From contig DDIS01000079.1 in the NCBI GenBank assembly GCA_002338615.1, positions 1 through 22,912 of the forward strand: a stretch of 22,912 bases of DNA, written 5' to 3'. Numbering within the stretch: position 1 is the first letter of the stretch; each line of letters opens with the position of its first letter. Origin of the DNA: Proteobacteria bacterium UBA1844 (GTDB taxonomy: Bacteria > Pseudomonadota > Gammaproteobacteria > Steroidobacterales > Woeseiaceae). The position numbers and the translations under genes are program-made. Of this stretch, positions 7,764-15,569 are shown piece by piece. The notes under the pieces were generated by a model. It was not told where the DNA came from. It saw only the letters and a list, made by a program, of their open reading frames with translations, and ran no database searches.

Positions 7764-9095
7764 TCAGACATTGAACATCAGGATTTCACGCTCCCAGGGC
7801 GTGATGATTTCCTGGAACTCCATGTATTCCGCGTCCTTCATCGCGCAATACAAGGTAACAAATTCGTCACCGAGAATACCGCGCAATGCCGCGCTTGCAC
7901 CGAGGCCCGAAATGGCAGACAGGATGTGCCGATGCAAACCAAACTCCTTGCCGTAAGCACTGCCTTCCGTGATTTCCGTCGGTTGCAGTCCTTCCACCAT
8001 GCCGAGGTAGCCGCAGGCCAGCGTCGCGGCCAACGCAAGGTAGGGATTCACGTCCGAACCGGCGAGGCGATTTTCAATCCGGCGCGCTTCAGGCGCCGAG
8101 TCAGGCACCCGCAGCCCGACCGTGCGATTGTCAACTGCCCAGGCAAGATTCACCGGGGAATCCCAGGGATTCAAAAAGCGCTTGTAGGAATTCACGTACG
8201 GCGCAAAGATCAGCATCGCATCGGGCACGTATTTCTGCAGGCCGCCGAGAAAGCCGCGAAACAATTCGCTCGGATTACCGTTATCGTCTGAAAAAATATT
8301 CCGGCCATCTTTATCGATCACGCTCTGATGTATATGCAAGGCACTGCCGGCTTCGCCTTCCATGGGCTTGGCAAGAAACGTGGCATGCATCTCGTGCTCG
8401 ATCGCTGCTTCGCGAATCGTGCGCTTGAACAGGAACACCTGGTCAGCAAGCTCGATGGCATTGCCGTGCAGGAAGTTGATCTCGAATTGTGCCGGGCCGG
8501 CTTCCTGCGACAATGCATCAACGTGGATGCCCTGAGCTTCGCAATACTCGTAGACCCGGTTGATGAACGGGTCAAAGTCATTCATCTGATCGATGCTGTA
8601 GGGCTGGCGCGCGCCGTCCGTCCAACCGAGCCGGCCTTCCGGCGGCTCGGCTTCCTCATTCGGGTCCGAATGGGGGCTTAGCAGGTAAAACTCGACTTCC
8701 GGCGCAACCACCGGCGTCCACCCGTGCTCTGCGTATTTCGCCAGCACGGTGCGCAGTACTGCCCGCGGGCTGGTCGCAACCGTACTGCCATCGCGACGAT
8801 AACAGTCCAGAAACACGGATGCCGCCGGATCTCTTGCCCAGGGAACCGGGCGCAATGTCGATGCATCCGGCACCAGCAACATATCACGGTCCTCGACATT
8901 GTTCTTGTTGTCCACGTAGTCACCGGACACCGTCTGCCCGAATACCGCCTCGGGCATTTTCATCGTCCCGACACCGAATTTTTCGGCAGGCAGTACCTTG
9001 CCGCGCGCCGCACCCGCCATATCGGGCACGAATGCCTCGACATCTTCTATACGACGTTGCTCGAACCACTTCCTGAATACATCGTCCTCACTCAC
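7764..9095 (-). CDS. spuB: Glutamine synthetase-family ligase, gamma-glutamylputrescine synthetase type (SpuB/PuuA-like)
   Basis: A 443-residue glutamine-synthetase-like ligase. I place the start at GTG 9095, not at the longest frame (9200), because the GTG has AGGTG just upstream, gives the conserved N-terminus (FVPDMAGAARGK at 22-33) and overlaps the upstream TGA stop as GTGA. Motifs are EVEFY (133-137), PAQFEIN (201-207), GSALHIH (250-256), NSYKRF (302-307) and RRIENRLAGSDVNP (338-351), matching the metal, ATP and glutamate sites of the family. Enzymes of this branch join glutamate to the amino group of putrescine using ATP. The overlap with the hydrolase gene suggests coupled translation. 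The ligase substrate is inferred from context. Confidence 0.88.
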   Translation of the reverse strand: MSEDDVFRKWFEQRRIEDVEAFVPDMAGAARGKVLPAEKFGVGTMKMPEAVFGQTVSGDYVDNKNNVEDRDMLLVPDASTLRPVPWARDPAASVFLDCYRRDGSTVATSPRAVLRTVLAKYAEHGWTPVVAPEVEFYLLSPHSDPNEEAEPPEGRLGWTDGARQPYSIDQMNDFDPFINRVYEYCEAQGIHVDALSQEAGPAQFEINFLHGNAIELADQVFLFKRTIREAAIEHEMHATFLAKPMEGEAGSALHIHQSVIDKDGRNIFSDDNGNPSELFRGFLGGLQKYVPDAMLIFAPYVNSYKRFLNPWDSPVNLAWAVDNRTVGLRVPDSAPEARRIENRLAGSDVNPYLALAATLACGYLGMVEGLQPTEITEGSAYGKEFGLHRHILSAISGLGASAALRGILGDEFVTLYCAMKDAEYMEFQEIITPWEREILMFNV

Positions 9096-9862
9096 ACTGC
9101 ACCTGTTGTTTTGTTTGCACGCTTCCGGCACGCATCGCCAAAAGCCCTGAAAATTTTTGTCGAAAAGGGATTCTCCAGTACCTTCCATTCCGGATGCCAT
9201 TGCACGGCGAGCGCAAAAGTACTCGCTTCGTCAACCGTGAACGCCTCGATCAACCCGTCGTCGGCGATAGCTTCGACCGTTACCCCTTCCGCCAGTCGCC
9301 TGATACCCTGATTGTGCAGCGAATTGACGCGCACTCGCAGATCGCCGTTGAGTCGCGCCAGCATGCCCCCCTTCAGCAATGAAACCGGGTGCGCCGGGCC
9401 GTATTGCACATCGAGCGGCTCGTTCGGGTCTTCTTTATGCTTGCCAAGGCCGGGCACCTCATCGAGATGCTGATGAAGGCTGCCGCCCAGCGTCACGTTC
9501 AGCTCCTGAAAGCCACGGCATACTGCAAGCAAGGGTACGCCCAGTTCGAGCGCACGACGGGCGAGCGGCAAAGTCAGCGCATCCCGTGCAGGATCATGCA
9601 GCGTGCCCGGACGTGACGGATCCCCGTCATAATGCGCAGGATCAACGTTCGAGGGACTGCCGGTCAGCAAAAGACCGTCGCAGCGCCCGAGAATCTCGTC
9701 GGGGTCCATGCCGTCGGCAAGCACCGGAATAATGAATGGCAACGCGTTGGCGCCCTCGATCAAAGCCGTAAGATACTTCTCGCCCACCATGTGAAACGGA
9801 TGTGGATCGAGAACGCGGCGATCTGCGGGTACCCCTACAACAGGTACAGGACTGGAACTCAT
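9092..9862 (-). CDS. puuD: Gamma-glutamyl-GABA hydrolase, class I GATase-like (SpuA/PuuD-like)
   Basis: A 256-residue peptidase C26-type protein, the usual length for PuuD. The catalytic triad is visible: Cys115 in LLAVCRGFQELNV, and His223 and Glu225 in VQWHPEW. Other family signatures are DGLLLTGSPSNVDP (62-75) and the substrate-loop RVNSLHNQGI. PuuD hydrolyses gamma-glutamyl-GABA to glutamate and GABA, ending the gamma-glutamylated putrescine route. It is the first gene of the four-gene operon (hydrolase, ligase, aminotransferase, agmatinase). Its TGA overlaps the GTG of the ligase by three bases. The ATG at 9862 has a poor ribosome site; a GGGG/CCCC palindromic motif sits immediately upstream. 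Confidence 0.9.
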   Translation of the reverse strand: MSSSPVPVVGVPADRRVLDPHPFHMVGEKYLTALIEGANALPFIIPVLADGMDPDEILGRCDGLLLTGSPSNVDPAHYDGDPSRPGTLHDPARDALTLPLARRALELGVPLLAVCRGFQELNVTLGGSLHQHLDEVPGLGKHKEDPNEPLDVQYGPAHPVSLLKGGMLARLNGDLRVRVNSLHNQGIRRLAEGVTVEAIADDGLIEAFTVDEASTFALAVQWHPEWKVLENPFSTKIFRAFGDACRKRANKTTGAV

Positions 9863-10008
9863 ATGGGGACGGACCCCGTTACTCCCGAATTGGCGGATTC
9901 TGACAAGGATACGCGGCTTGCCCGGTCCGAGCCACCGGCGGCGCCACGATTTTCACCGTGCCAGGCCCGCCATGTACCCCAGCCCGGGCCATTCGTGCAC
10001 GGTCCGGG
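9863..10008. promoter_or_regulatory. Spacer upstream of the spuA-like operon
   Basis: This 146-bp gap separates the NhaC stop from the hydrolase start, all on the minus strand. It would be the place for an operon promoter. I see no convincing -35/-10 pair. The only structured element is ggggacggacccc at 9865-9877, directly abutting the start codon. Confidence 0.25.
9865..9877. repeat. Short GGGG...CCCC palindromic element
   Basis: The 13 bases ggggacggacccc form a 4-bp GGGG/CCCC stem, an A-A mismatch, a C-G pair and a one-base centre. It lies two bases upstream of the hydrolase ATG, so a hairpin here could affect ribosome access. Similar motifs occur as dispersed REP-like elements in proteobacterial genomes, from my general knowledge; only one copy was noticed in this window. 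Confidence 0.45.
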
Positions 10009-11901
10009 TCAGGAAACAGCCGCCGCCCCTGTCCCGGGCTTTTTCCCGATGACGCGCAAAACGCCCACCAGGACCAGCACACCCAGCACCAGCGATACCC
10101 AGGGCGGCATGCCAAAACCACCGGGAATGGTGCCCACAAAGAGTGCGACCGCCCCCACTACCACGGCATACGGCAATTGGGTACGCACATGTTCGATGTG
10201 ATTGCAGCCGCTCGCCACCGACGACAAGACGGTAGTATCGGAAATAGGTGAGCAGTGGTCGCCCCAGACCGCGCCGGCCAGGCAGGAGGCTACCGACGAA
10301 TACAGTACGTGCATGCCGCCCGCATCGGCGATGCCGTTCGTGCCCATGACCGCCCAGGCGAGCGGCACGATGAGCGGCATCAGGATACCCATGGTGCCCC
10401 AGCTCGTCCCGGTTGTGAAAGCGGTGACCGCGGCCAACACAAAAATGATTGCCGGTACGATTGCCACGGGCAGCGAGTCGGCCAATATCGTTACGAGGTA
10501 CCCAGCCGTATTCAGTTCCTGGGTCACGTCCGACAGCGTCCACGCAAGGATCAGGATAATCATGCCGAACAAGGTCGCCCGGACCCCGCCGTACCAGGCA
10601 TCGACGGTTTCGTGCATCGACATGATGCGCTGCATTACGGTCAGGGTTGCGGCCACCAGCACGCCGACGAACGAGGCATGCATCATCGCCTTGTACGGGT
10701 CTGCCGATCCCAGGATTTCCGACATCGAATTGCCCTCGCCACTCACGACCAGGCTGACGGCAAGGGCGACGATCATCGCAACAATCGGCACGATGGCATT
10801 CGCTGCGCGCAGTGGGATGCCCTGTTTTGCTTCGAGTTCGTCACCCTCCATCGCCGGCGTATCGTCATTACTGGCGGGTTTGACCTGCCCGCCCCGGGCC
10901 CGCACCTCTGCCTTGTACATGGGCCCGAAGTCCCGGTCGGTCAAACCAACGAGGAGGACGAAAACGATGGCCAGGATCGGGTAAAAGCTGTAAGGAATCG
11001 AGTGCAAAAACACTGCATAGGCTTGCTGGTCAGCGAGCGCCGGCACGGCCTTGAGCGCATCCTGCACGAGACCGATCTCATAACCTATCCAGGTGGTGAC
11101 CAGCGCGATGCAGGCGACGGGCGCCGCGGTGGAATCGACGATATAGGCCAGTTTTTCGCGCGAGATACGCAGATGATCTGTGAGTGAACGTGCAGTATTA
11201 CCGACCACCAACGTGTTGCTGTAGTCGTCGAAGAAAATCATCATACCCATCAGCCACACGGCAACCTGACCGCCGACCGCTGTTTTGGCCCGGCTGACAA
11301 TCTTGTAGACGATACTCGCCATGCCACCGTTGCGCGTAATAATGCCGACCATGCCGCCCATCATCATCGAAAACAGCACGATCGAGATGCAGTCGCTGTC
11401 GACCAGTGCGGCAGTTACAAATACCTGGAAGCTATCCAGCAGGCCCTCGAAAAAACCCATAGGTGAAAACGATTTGAGCGCAGTGGCGCCAATCCATAGC
11501 CCGACTATGAGGGCCGGGATCACGTTGCGAAACAGGAGTGCAATGCCGATGGCCAAAATGGCCGGAAGTATTGAAACCCAGCCCGGAATTACGCGCAGCC
11601 CTGCCTCAGTCCGGTCGCCGCCGGAGAACGCGACTATCGCCACCTGCCCCACGTTGGCAACAATGACATCGGTGAACGTCGCCACGCCGTCGCTGTCAGC
11701 TGTGGACCTGTAGTTTATTGCATCCACTGACAGGCGCACCGTAGCTCCGGCTGTTGCGCCGGTCACATTGACCAGGACCGGGACATTCGCCAGACCGATT
11801 ACAGGTGTGGCAACCTCGAGGGCCTCGAGCGGAGCTGCCGCGGCCAGTGCGGCCACAAGCGCCAGAATCATTGAGGCAACCCGAAGCCGGGCCGGCGACA
11901 T
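10009..11901 (-). CDS. nhaC: NhaC-family Na+/H+ antiporter-like transporter with N-terminal exported domain
   Basis: The start is placed at ATG 11901, giving 630 residues, because it opens a good signal peptide (MSPARLRVASMILALVAAL, cleavage near 24-28); the longer frame to 12204 would run into the divergent gene. Residues about 30-105 look like a small beta-sandwich, Ig-like domain rich in Val/Thr. The transporter follows from about 108 with many membrane helices. NhaC-family motifs are FFDDYSNTLVVGNTARS (223-239), TGTSWGTMG and GDHCSPISDTTVLSS. A hydrophilic loop (about 330-375) splits the core. The family exchanges Na+ and H+, and some members carry organic acids or amino compounds, so with putrescine genes on both sides it might move a related solute. 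That is inference. No clear ribosome site was seen. Confidence 0.85.
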   Translation of the reverse strand: MSPARLRVASMILALVAALAAAAPLEALEVATPVIGLANVPVLVNVTGATAGATVRLSVDAINYRSTADSDGVATFTDVIVANVGQVAIVAFSGGDRTEAGLRVIPGWVSILPAILAIGIALLFRNVIPALIVGLWIGATALKSFSPMGFFEGLLDSFQVFVTAALVDSDCISIVLFSMMMGGMVGIITRNGGMASIVYKIVSRAKTAVGGQVAVWLMGMMIFFDDYSNTLVVGNTARSLTDHLRISREKLAYIVDSTAAPVACIALVTTWIGYEIGLVQDALKAVPALADQQAYAVFLHSIPYSFYPILAIVFVLLVGLTDRDFGPMYKAEVRARGGQVKPASNDDTPAMEGDELEAKQGIPLRAANAIVPIVAMIVALAVSLVVSGEGNSMSEILGSADPYKAMMHASFVGVLVAATLTVMQRIMSMHETVDAWYGGVRATLFGMIILILAWTLSDVTQELNTAGYLVTILADSLPVAIVPAIIFVLAAVTAFTTGTSWGTMGILMPLIVPLAWAVMGTNGIADAGGMHVLYSSVASCLAGAVWGDHCSPISDTTVLSSVASGCNHIEHVRTQLPYAVVVGAVALFVGTIPGGFGMPPWVSLVLGVLVLVGVLRVIGKKPGTGAAAVS

Positions 11902-12061
11902 ACGTGATTTAATGGTCGATCCCTGCGGCAGGTTTGCGGCGCATATTAGCACGGCAGGCAGGCTGGATTTAGCGCAACGCGTCTGCTGCAAGCGCGCTTG
12001 CGGGAAACGGCTGAATCGGCGAAGCTCGTTGTCGGGAACATACCGGGAGACAATAGCAATA
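11902..12061. promoter_or_regulatory. Divergent spacer between nhaC-like gene and second ligase
   Basis: This 160-bp gap must hold promoters for both divergent genes of the polyamine cluster. GGGAG lies about 12 bases before the ATG at 12062, slightly far. I could not pick out a convincing -35/-10 pair or operator on either strand. Confidence 0.3.
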
Positions 12062-13453
12062 ATGGCAACCAGAAAACCCAAGTCGCTGGGTCCCGAACTC
12101 ACGCGATTCCTGAAGAAATATCCTGGCACGGAAACCATGGAATTGCTGATCCCGGATATGCACGGCATTTTGCGCGGTAAACGTATTCGTAAACCGGACT
12201 TCAAGAAGGTCTGTGAGGAAGGGCTGTATTTTTGTGCAGGTGCGACAATGTTGACGGTGCTCGGCGAGACGGTTTCCGGGATGCCTTATACGGAAAGCGA
12301 CGGCGATCCCGACCTGCCTGCTGCCCTGGTACCGGGCTCTATTGCCCCCGTGCCCTGGGCTAAAAAGCCCACCGGTCAGGCCCTGTTCCGGCTGTTCTAC
12401 GACAATGGAGACAACTTTTTCGGCGATCCACGCAGCATACTCGAGAATGCTCTGCAGCCGTTTCACGAGCGCGGCCTGCGCATAGTCATGGCGACGGAAC
12501 TTGAATTTTACCTACTACAGGACGTATCCCGCCGCCCGACTCCGCACGCGCCGACCGTTCCTGGCATGTCCCGACCGCAACCGGGCGCGCAGGTGTTTCA
12601 TCCCGATGACCTTTGGGAGATCGAAGCGTTTATCAACGAGGTTTACGAATATTGTGACGCACAGAATATTCCGGCCGACGCCGCGATATCCGAGTACGCA
12701 CAAGGCCAGTTTGAAATCAATCTGCGGCACATCGACGACCCCGTCCTCGCGTGTGACCACGCGTTGCTGCTCAAGCGTGTCATTAAGGCAAGCGCGCGCA
12801 AGCACGGCATGGTGGCGTGTTTCATGGCGAAACCCTTCGCAGATACTTCAGGCAGCGGACTGCATATACACATGAGCATGTATGAGAAGGCGGGCAAAAA
12901 TTTCTTTGTCGAGGGGAAAGGGCAAAATCCGGAGGCGCCTTTTTCCAAAAAACTACAGCACGCCGTGGGCGGCCTGCTGCAACTGATGCCTGAATCGACC
13001 GCATTATTTGCACCAAACATCAACTCCTACCGGCGCCTGCGCGCTGATATGTTTGCACCGGTCGAGCCGAACTGGGGATTCAATCATCGCGTAGTCGCAG
13101 TCCGAATTCCCGAATCCGACAACAAGAACCTGCGCTTCGAACACCGTGTTGCGGGAGCGGACGCAAACCCGTTCCTCGTAACCGCGGCGATTCTGGCGGG
13201 GGTGGACTACGGCCTGAAGAACAAGATCCAACCGCCGGCCATGATCGAACAGGGCACACGTGTATCGCCCAAGCAAAAAATTCCGAATCGCTGGGACGAC
13301 GCGCTCGACAAGTTCGCTCGCAGCAGAGTGTTGCCGGAGTATCTTGGCGCGGAATACTTCAAGACCTTCCTCGTGAACCGGCGCGCCGAATGTACGCAGT
13401 TCCACAACGAAGTGTCGTTACTGGACTACGAGTGGTACCTCCGCGCCGTGTAG
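12062..13453 (+). CDS. Second glutamine synthetase-family ligase, gamma-glutamylpolyamine synthetase type (SpuI/PuuA-like)
   Basis: A 463-residue paralogue of the ligase at 7764-9095. The start is ATG 12062 (MATRKPKSLGPEL), as the frame upstream of it shows no family similarity. Motifs are LIPDMHGILRGKRI (29-42), ELEFY (146-150), GQFEIN (215-220), GSGLHIH (264-270), NSYRRL (321-326) and RFEHRVAGADANP (358-370). The acidic, metal-binding and Arg residues expected of an active ligase are present. It is clearly diverged from the first copy, with an insertion around 155-178. Pseudomonas also has a divergent extra copy, spuI, near spuABC; by analogy this one may take another amine or polyamine. 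The stop is followed after 3 bases by the large palindromic repeat. Confidence 0.87.
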   Translation: MATRKPKSLGPELTRFLKKYPGTETMELLIPDMHGILRGKRIRKPDFKKVCEEGLYFCAGATMLTVLGETVSGMPYTESDGDPDLPAALVPGSIAPVPWAKKPTGQALFRLFYDNGDNFFGDPRSILENALQPFHERGLRIVMATELEFYLLQDVSRRPTPHAPTVPGMSRPQPGAQVFHPDDLWEIEAFINEVYEYCDAQNIPADAAISEYAQGQFEINLRHIDDPVLACDHALLLKRVIKASARKHGMVACFMAKPFADTSGSGLHIHMSMYEKAGKNFFVEGKGQNPEAPFSKKLQHAVGGLLQLMPESTALFAPNINSYRRLRADMFAPVEPNWGFNHRVVAVRIPESDNKNLRFEHRVAGADANPFLVTAAILAGVDYGLKNKIQPPAMIEQGTRVSPKQKIPNRWDDALDKFARSRVLPEYLGAEYFKTFLVNRRAECTQFHNEVSLLDYEWYLRAV

Positions 13454-13456
13454 TAA

Positions 13457-13575
13457 AAAAAGGTGTCAGGTTTATTTAACAAAAAAGGTGTCAGGTTTAT
13501 TTATCAATCCCTTTTCAAAAGGGATTGTTAAATAAACCTGACACCTTTTTTGTTAAATAAACCTGACACCTTTTT
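13457..13575. repeat. Nested inverted repeat, 59-bp arms built from four 25-bp units
   Basis: Left arm 13457-13515 and right arm 13517-13575 are reverse complements at 58 of 59 positions (13504/13528 mismatched), with a single base between them and cccttttcaaaaggg at the centre. Each arm holds two tandem copies of a 25-bp unit carrying ggtgtcaggtttattta: 13456-13480 and 13481-13505 on the plus strand, 13527-13551 and 13552-13576 on the minus strand. It fills nearly all of the gap between convergent genes and could act as a two-way terminator. Units with a ggtgtcagg core resemble REP-type elements mobilised by RAYT transposases, which is an inference; no transposase is present here. Confidence 0.92.
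13457..13575. terminator. Possible bidirectional terminator formed by the palindrome
   Basis: Transcripts from the plus-strand ligase and the minus-strand phosphate transporter both run into this element. The RNA would form a very long hairpin containing U-runs on either side. This is not a classical short GC-rich stem with a U-tract, so termination is only likely, not shown. Confidence 0.4.
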
Positions 13576-13593
13576 AGGGCACCTTTTTAGGGC
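13568..13593. repeat. 13-bp tandem duplication overlapping the PiT stop codon
   Basis: acctttttagggc occurs at 13568-13580 and again at 13581-13593. The second copy contains the TAA stop of the phosphate transporter (13587-13589 read on the minus strand). The first copy overlaps the end of the large palindrome, so the duplication probably arose together with the repeat insertion. Confidence 0.8.
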
Positions 13594-14837
13594 AATATGG
13601 TTTTGAAGACGAAGAAAAACAGGATGGCCAGAATCGCCCCGGCCGGGATGGTCACGACCCAGGACACGAAGATGCGCCCGACGACCCTGAGATCGATCGC
13701 GTCGATGCCGCGCGCGACACCAACTCCGAGCACTGCTCCGACCAGCGTGTGGGTTGTGGAAATCGGGATGCCGGTTCCTGAGGCAATGACGATCGTCGTT
13801 GCTGCGGCGAGTTCCGCAGCAAAGCCGCGGCTCGGTGTCAGCTGTGTGATGCGCTCACCGACTGTCGAAATCACCTGTCGCCCATAGGTTGCAAGGCCGA
13901 CTACGATACCACCGCCGCCCAGTACCAGCACCCATACCGGTAGTGGCGACTGCGATGCGACCTCGCCCGACTGGGCAATGGCAATCACTGCAGCCAACGG
14001 GCCAATCGCGTTCGCCACATCATTCGAGCCATGCGCGAAGGCCATGCCACAGGCCGTGACAACCATCAGGATGCCGAACACGCGCTCAACCGTGACGAAA
14101 TGCTGACTCTTTTCTGCCTTGCGATCTGACTTGATTCGATTGATGAACCAGGCGCCGGCGAGCGCTACCGAAATTGCAATCGCAAACGCCAGCAAGTAAC
14201 TGCTGCCAACACTCAGGGTCAGGCCGATATGTGACAAACCCTTGAATATTGTCACCAGTGTAATTGTCAAGGCTGCGAAAAAAATATAAACAGGCACGTA
14301 TCGCTTGGCTCGCTCCAGCGGATTCGCGTGCCGCAGAATCAGCCACTGCACGGACTTGTAAATCATGTAGGCAATAAACCCGGCCGTCAGTGGTGATATA
14401 ACCCAGCTCATAACAATCGTACCCACTTTGCCCCATTGCACCGCATCGATACCGACGCCGACGGCCGCAAAACCGACAATGGCTCCTACGATTGAGTGAG
14501 TGGTTGAAACCGGCCAGCCGTTTCTTGACGCGATCAACAGCCAGGTGCCGGCCGCGAGCAAGGATGCGAGCATGCCGTACACGAGCAGTTCAGGAGTCGG
14601 CGACAGTAATTCCGCATCGACAATACCCTTCCGGATAGTGCCGGTCACGGCGCCACCAGCGAGTACGGCGCCAGTAAATTCGAATACGGCCGCGACGACA
14701 ATGGCCTGTTTGATCGTCAGCGCTTTTGAGCCCACTGATGTCGCCATCGCGTTGGCGACATCATTCGCGCCGATACCCCACGCCATGAATATGCCGAACA
14801 ACGCCGCAAGCGTAATGTAGATTGTGCCGGCTTCCAT
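13587..14837 (-). CDS. pit: PiT-family inorganic phosphate transporter
   Basis: A 416-residue membrane protein with about ten or more hydrophobic helices and the two inverted PiT signatures. The first half has GIGANDVANAMATSVGSKAL (about 22-41) and PVSTTHSIVGAIVGF; the second half has AHGSNDVANAIGPLAAV (about 268-284) and PISTTHTLVGAVLGVG. A basic hydrophilic loop (NRIKSDRKAEKSQ) separates them. PiT carriers take up metal-phosphate together with protons, or Na+ in some branches, at low affinity. GGGGG lies about 7 bases before the ATG. It follows the PhoU-like gene by 57 bases, the common phoU-like/pit pairing. Its stop lies inside a 13-bp tandem duplication, but the reading frame is intact. 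Confidence 0.93.
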   Translation of the reverse strand: MEAGTIYITLAALFGIFMAWGIGANDVANAMATSVGSKALTIKQAIVVAAVFEFTGAVLAGGAVTGTIRKGIVDAELLSPTPELLVYGMLASLLAAGTWLLIASRNGWPVSTTHSIVGAIVGFAAVGVGIDAVQWGKVGTIVMSWVISPLTAGFIAYMIYKSVQWLILRHANPLERAKRYVPVYIFFAALTITLVTIFKGLSHIGLTLSVGSSYLLAFAIAISVALAGAWFINRIKSDRKAEKSQHFVTVERVFGILMVVTACGMAFAHGSNDVANAIGPLAAVIAIAQSGEVASQSPLPVWVLVLGGGGIVVGLATYGRQVISTVGERITQLTPSRGFAAELAAATTIVIASGTGIPISTTHTLVGAVLGVGVARGIDAIDLRVVGRIFVSWVVTIPAGAILAILFFFVFKTILP

Positions 14838-14894
14838 CCAGATGCCCCCAGTTGAGCGTGGCCGTTCTTTTTCTTGTTTTCGAGTCTAGGAAGC

Positions 14895-15569
14895 CTAGTG
14901 CGACAAAAGCAGTTCGAGACGGCGCCCTACGCGCTCGGCCATGTCGGCTATTTCACCTGTCAACTCTATGACCTTGTACATGAATACCGCATCGATAGGG
15001 TTCAGGCTCCGCTCGATCTTGAATAGCGAGGCGCGCAACGCTGCCTGCATGTTGTCTGTGTCGGTCTCAATGCGATCGAGTTCCTCGATCATCGATTCGA
15101 CCAGTGCCATTTCGGCACCACGAAATCCGGCGGTAAACAGTTCATCAAGCTCACGTACGCTCTTGCGCGCCTGTTTCGCTGCATCGATATTACGATCCAC
15201 GAATTCGATGAACTGCTCGGCGATCTCTTCGGGAACTTGCATCCGGCGTCCAATAACCAGCCCGGACACGTCTTTGGTGCGATTCGCAATCTTGTCCTGC
15301 ACCAATAATAATTCGAGCAAATCCTCGCGCGGCACTGGCATGAACAGGCGCTTCGGCAAGCGCAGGCGGATATCTTTCTTGATCTCGTCAGCCTCGTGCT
15401 CGAGCTTTTCGATTTCATCGCGCGCGGCGCTTGCACCTTCCCAGTTGCCTGCAATAGCAGCGTTGAAGAAAGGGTTCAGGGTTCGCGCACAGCGGTAGGC
15501 GACCTCGATATGTCGTTCAAGTGGCTTGACTGGTGATGAGCCGAATATGTTGGCAAGCACATTTGCCAT
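14895..15569 (-). CDS. PhoU-like DUF47-family protein
   Basis: The start is ATG 15569, giving 224 residues (MANVLANIFGSSPVKPLERH) with GGAG about 9 bases upstream; the frame extends further but without conserved sequence. The protein is all helical with the DUF47 pattern: ARDEIEKLEHEADEIKKDIRLRLPKRLFMPVPREDLLELL (written here in two parts in the family as E-x-EAD-x-IK and LP-R-F-PV-R-D), then QDKIANRTKDVSGL and a C-terminal ELTGEIADMAERVGRRLELLL. These match the metal-binding E/D motifs of PhoU bundles. Members are paired with PiT carriers and are thought to control them. It is the first gene of the two-gene phosphate operon. Confidence 0.9.
   Translation of the reverse strand: MANVLANIFGSSPVKPLERHIEVAYRCARTLNPFFNAAIAGNWEGASAARDEIEKLEHEADEIKKDIRLRLPKRLFMPVPREDLLELLLVQDKIANRTKDVSGLVIGRRMQVPEEIAEQFIEFVDRNIDAAKQARKSVRELDELFTAGFRGAEMALVESMIEELDRIETDTDNMQAALRASLFKIERSLNPIDAVFMYKVIELTGEIADMAERVGRRLELLLSH

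Noticed and set aside
9900..9990. Possible sigma-54 promoter (tggcacg on the minus strand) upstream of the putrescine operon
   Set aside because: Only the -24 half matches; no GC-containing -12 element occurs at the required spacing.
11768..12061. Long N-terminal extension of the second ligase frame
   Set aside because: It overlaps the start of nhaC, is low-complexity Ala/Arg sequence, and family similarity begins at ATG 12062.
11902..12204. Long N-terminal extension of the NhaC frame
   Set aside because: It would overlap the divergent ligase gene and its promoter, and a clear signal peptide begins at ATG 11901.
13454..13593. CRISPR array or integron site as explanation of the 25-bp repeats
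   Set aside because: The units are adjacent or inverted with no unique spacers, and there is no cas gene or integrase.
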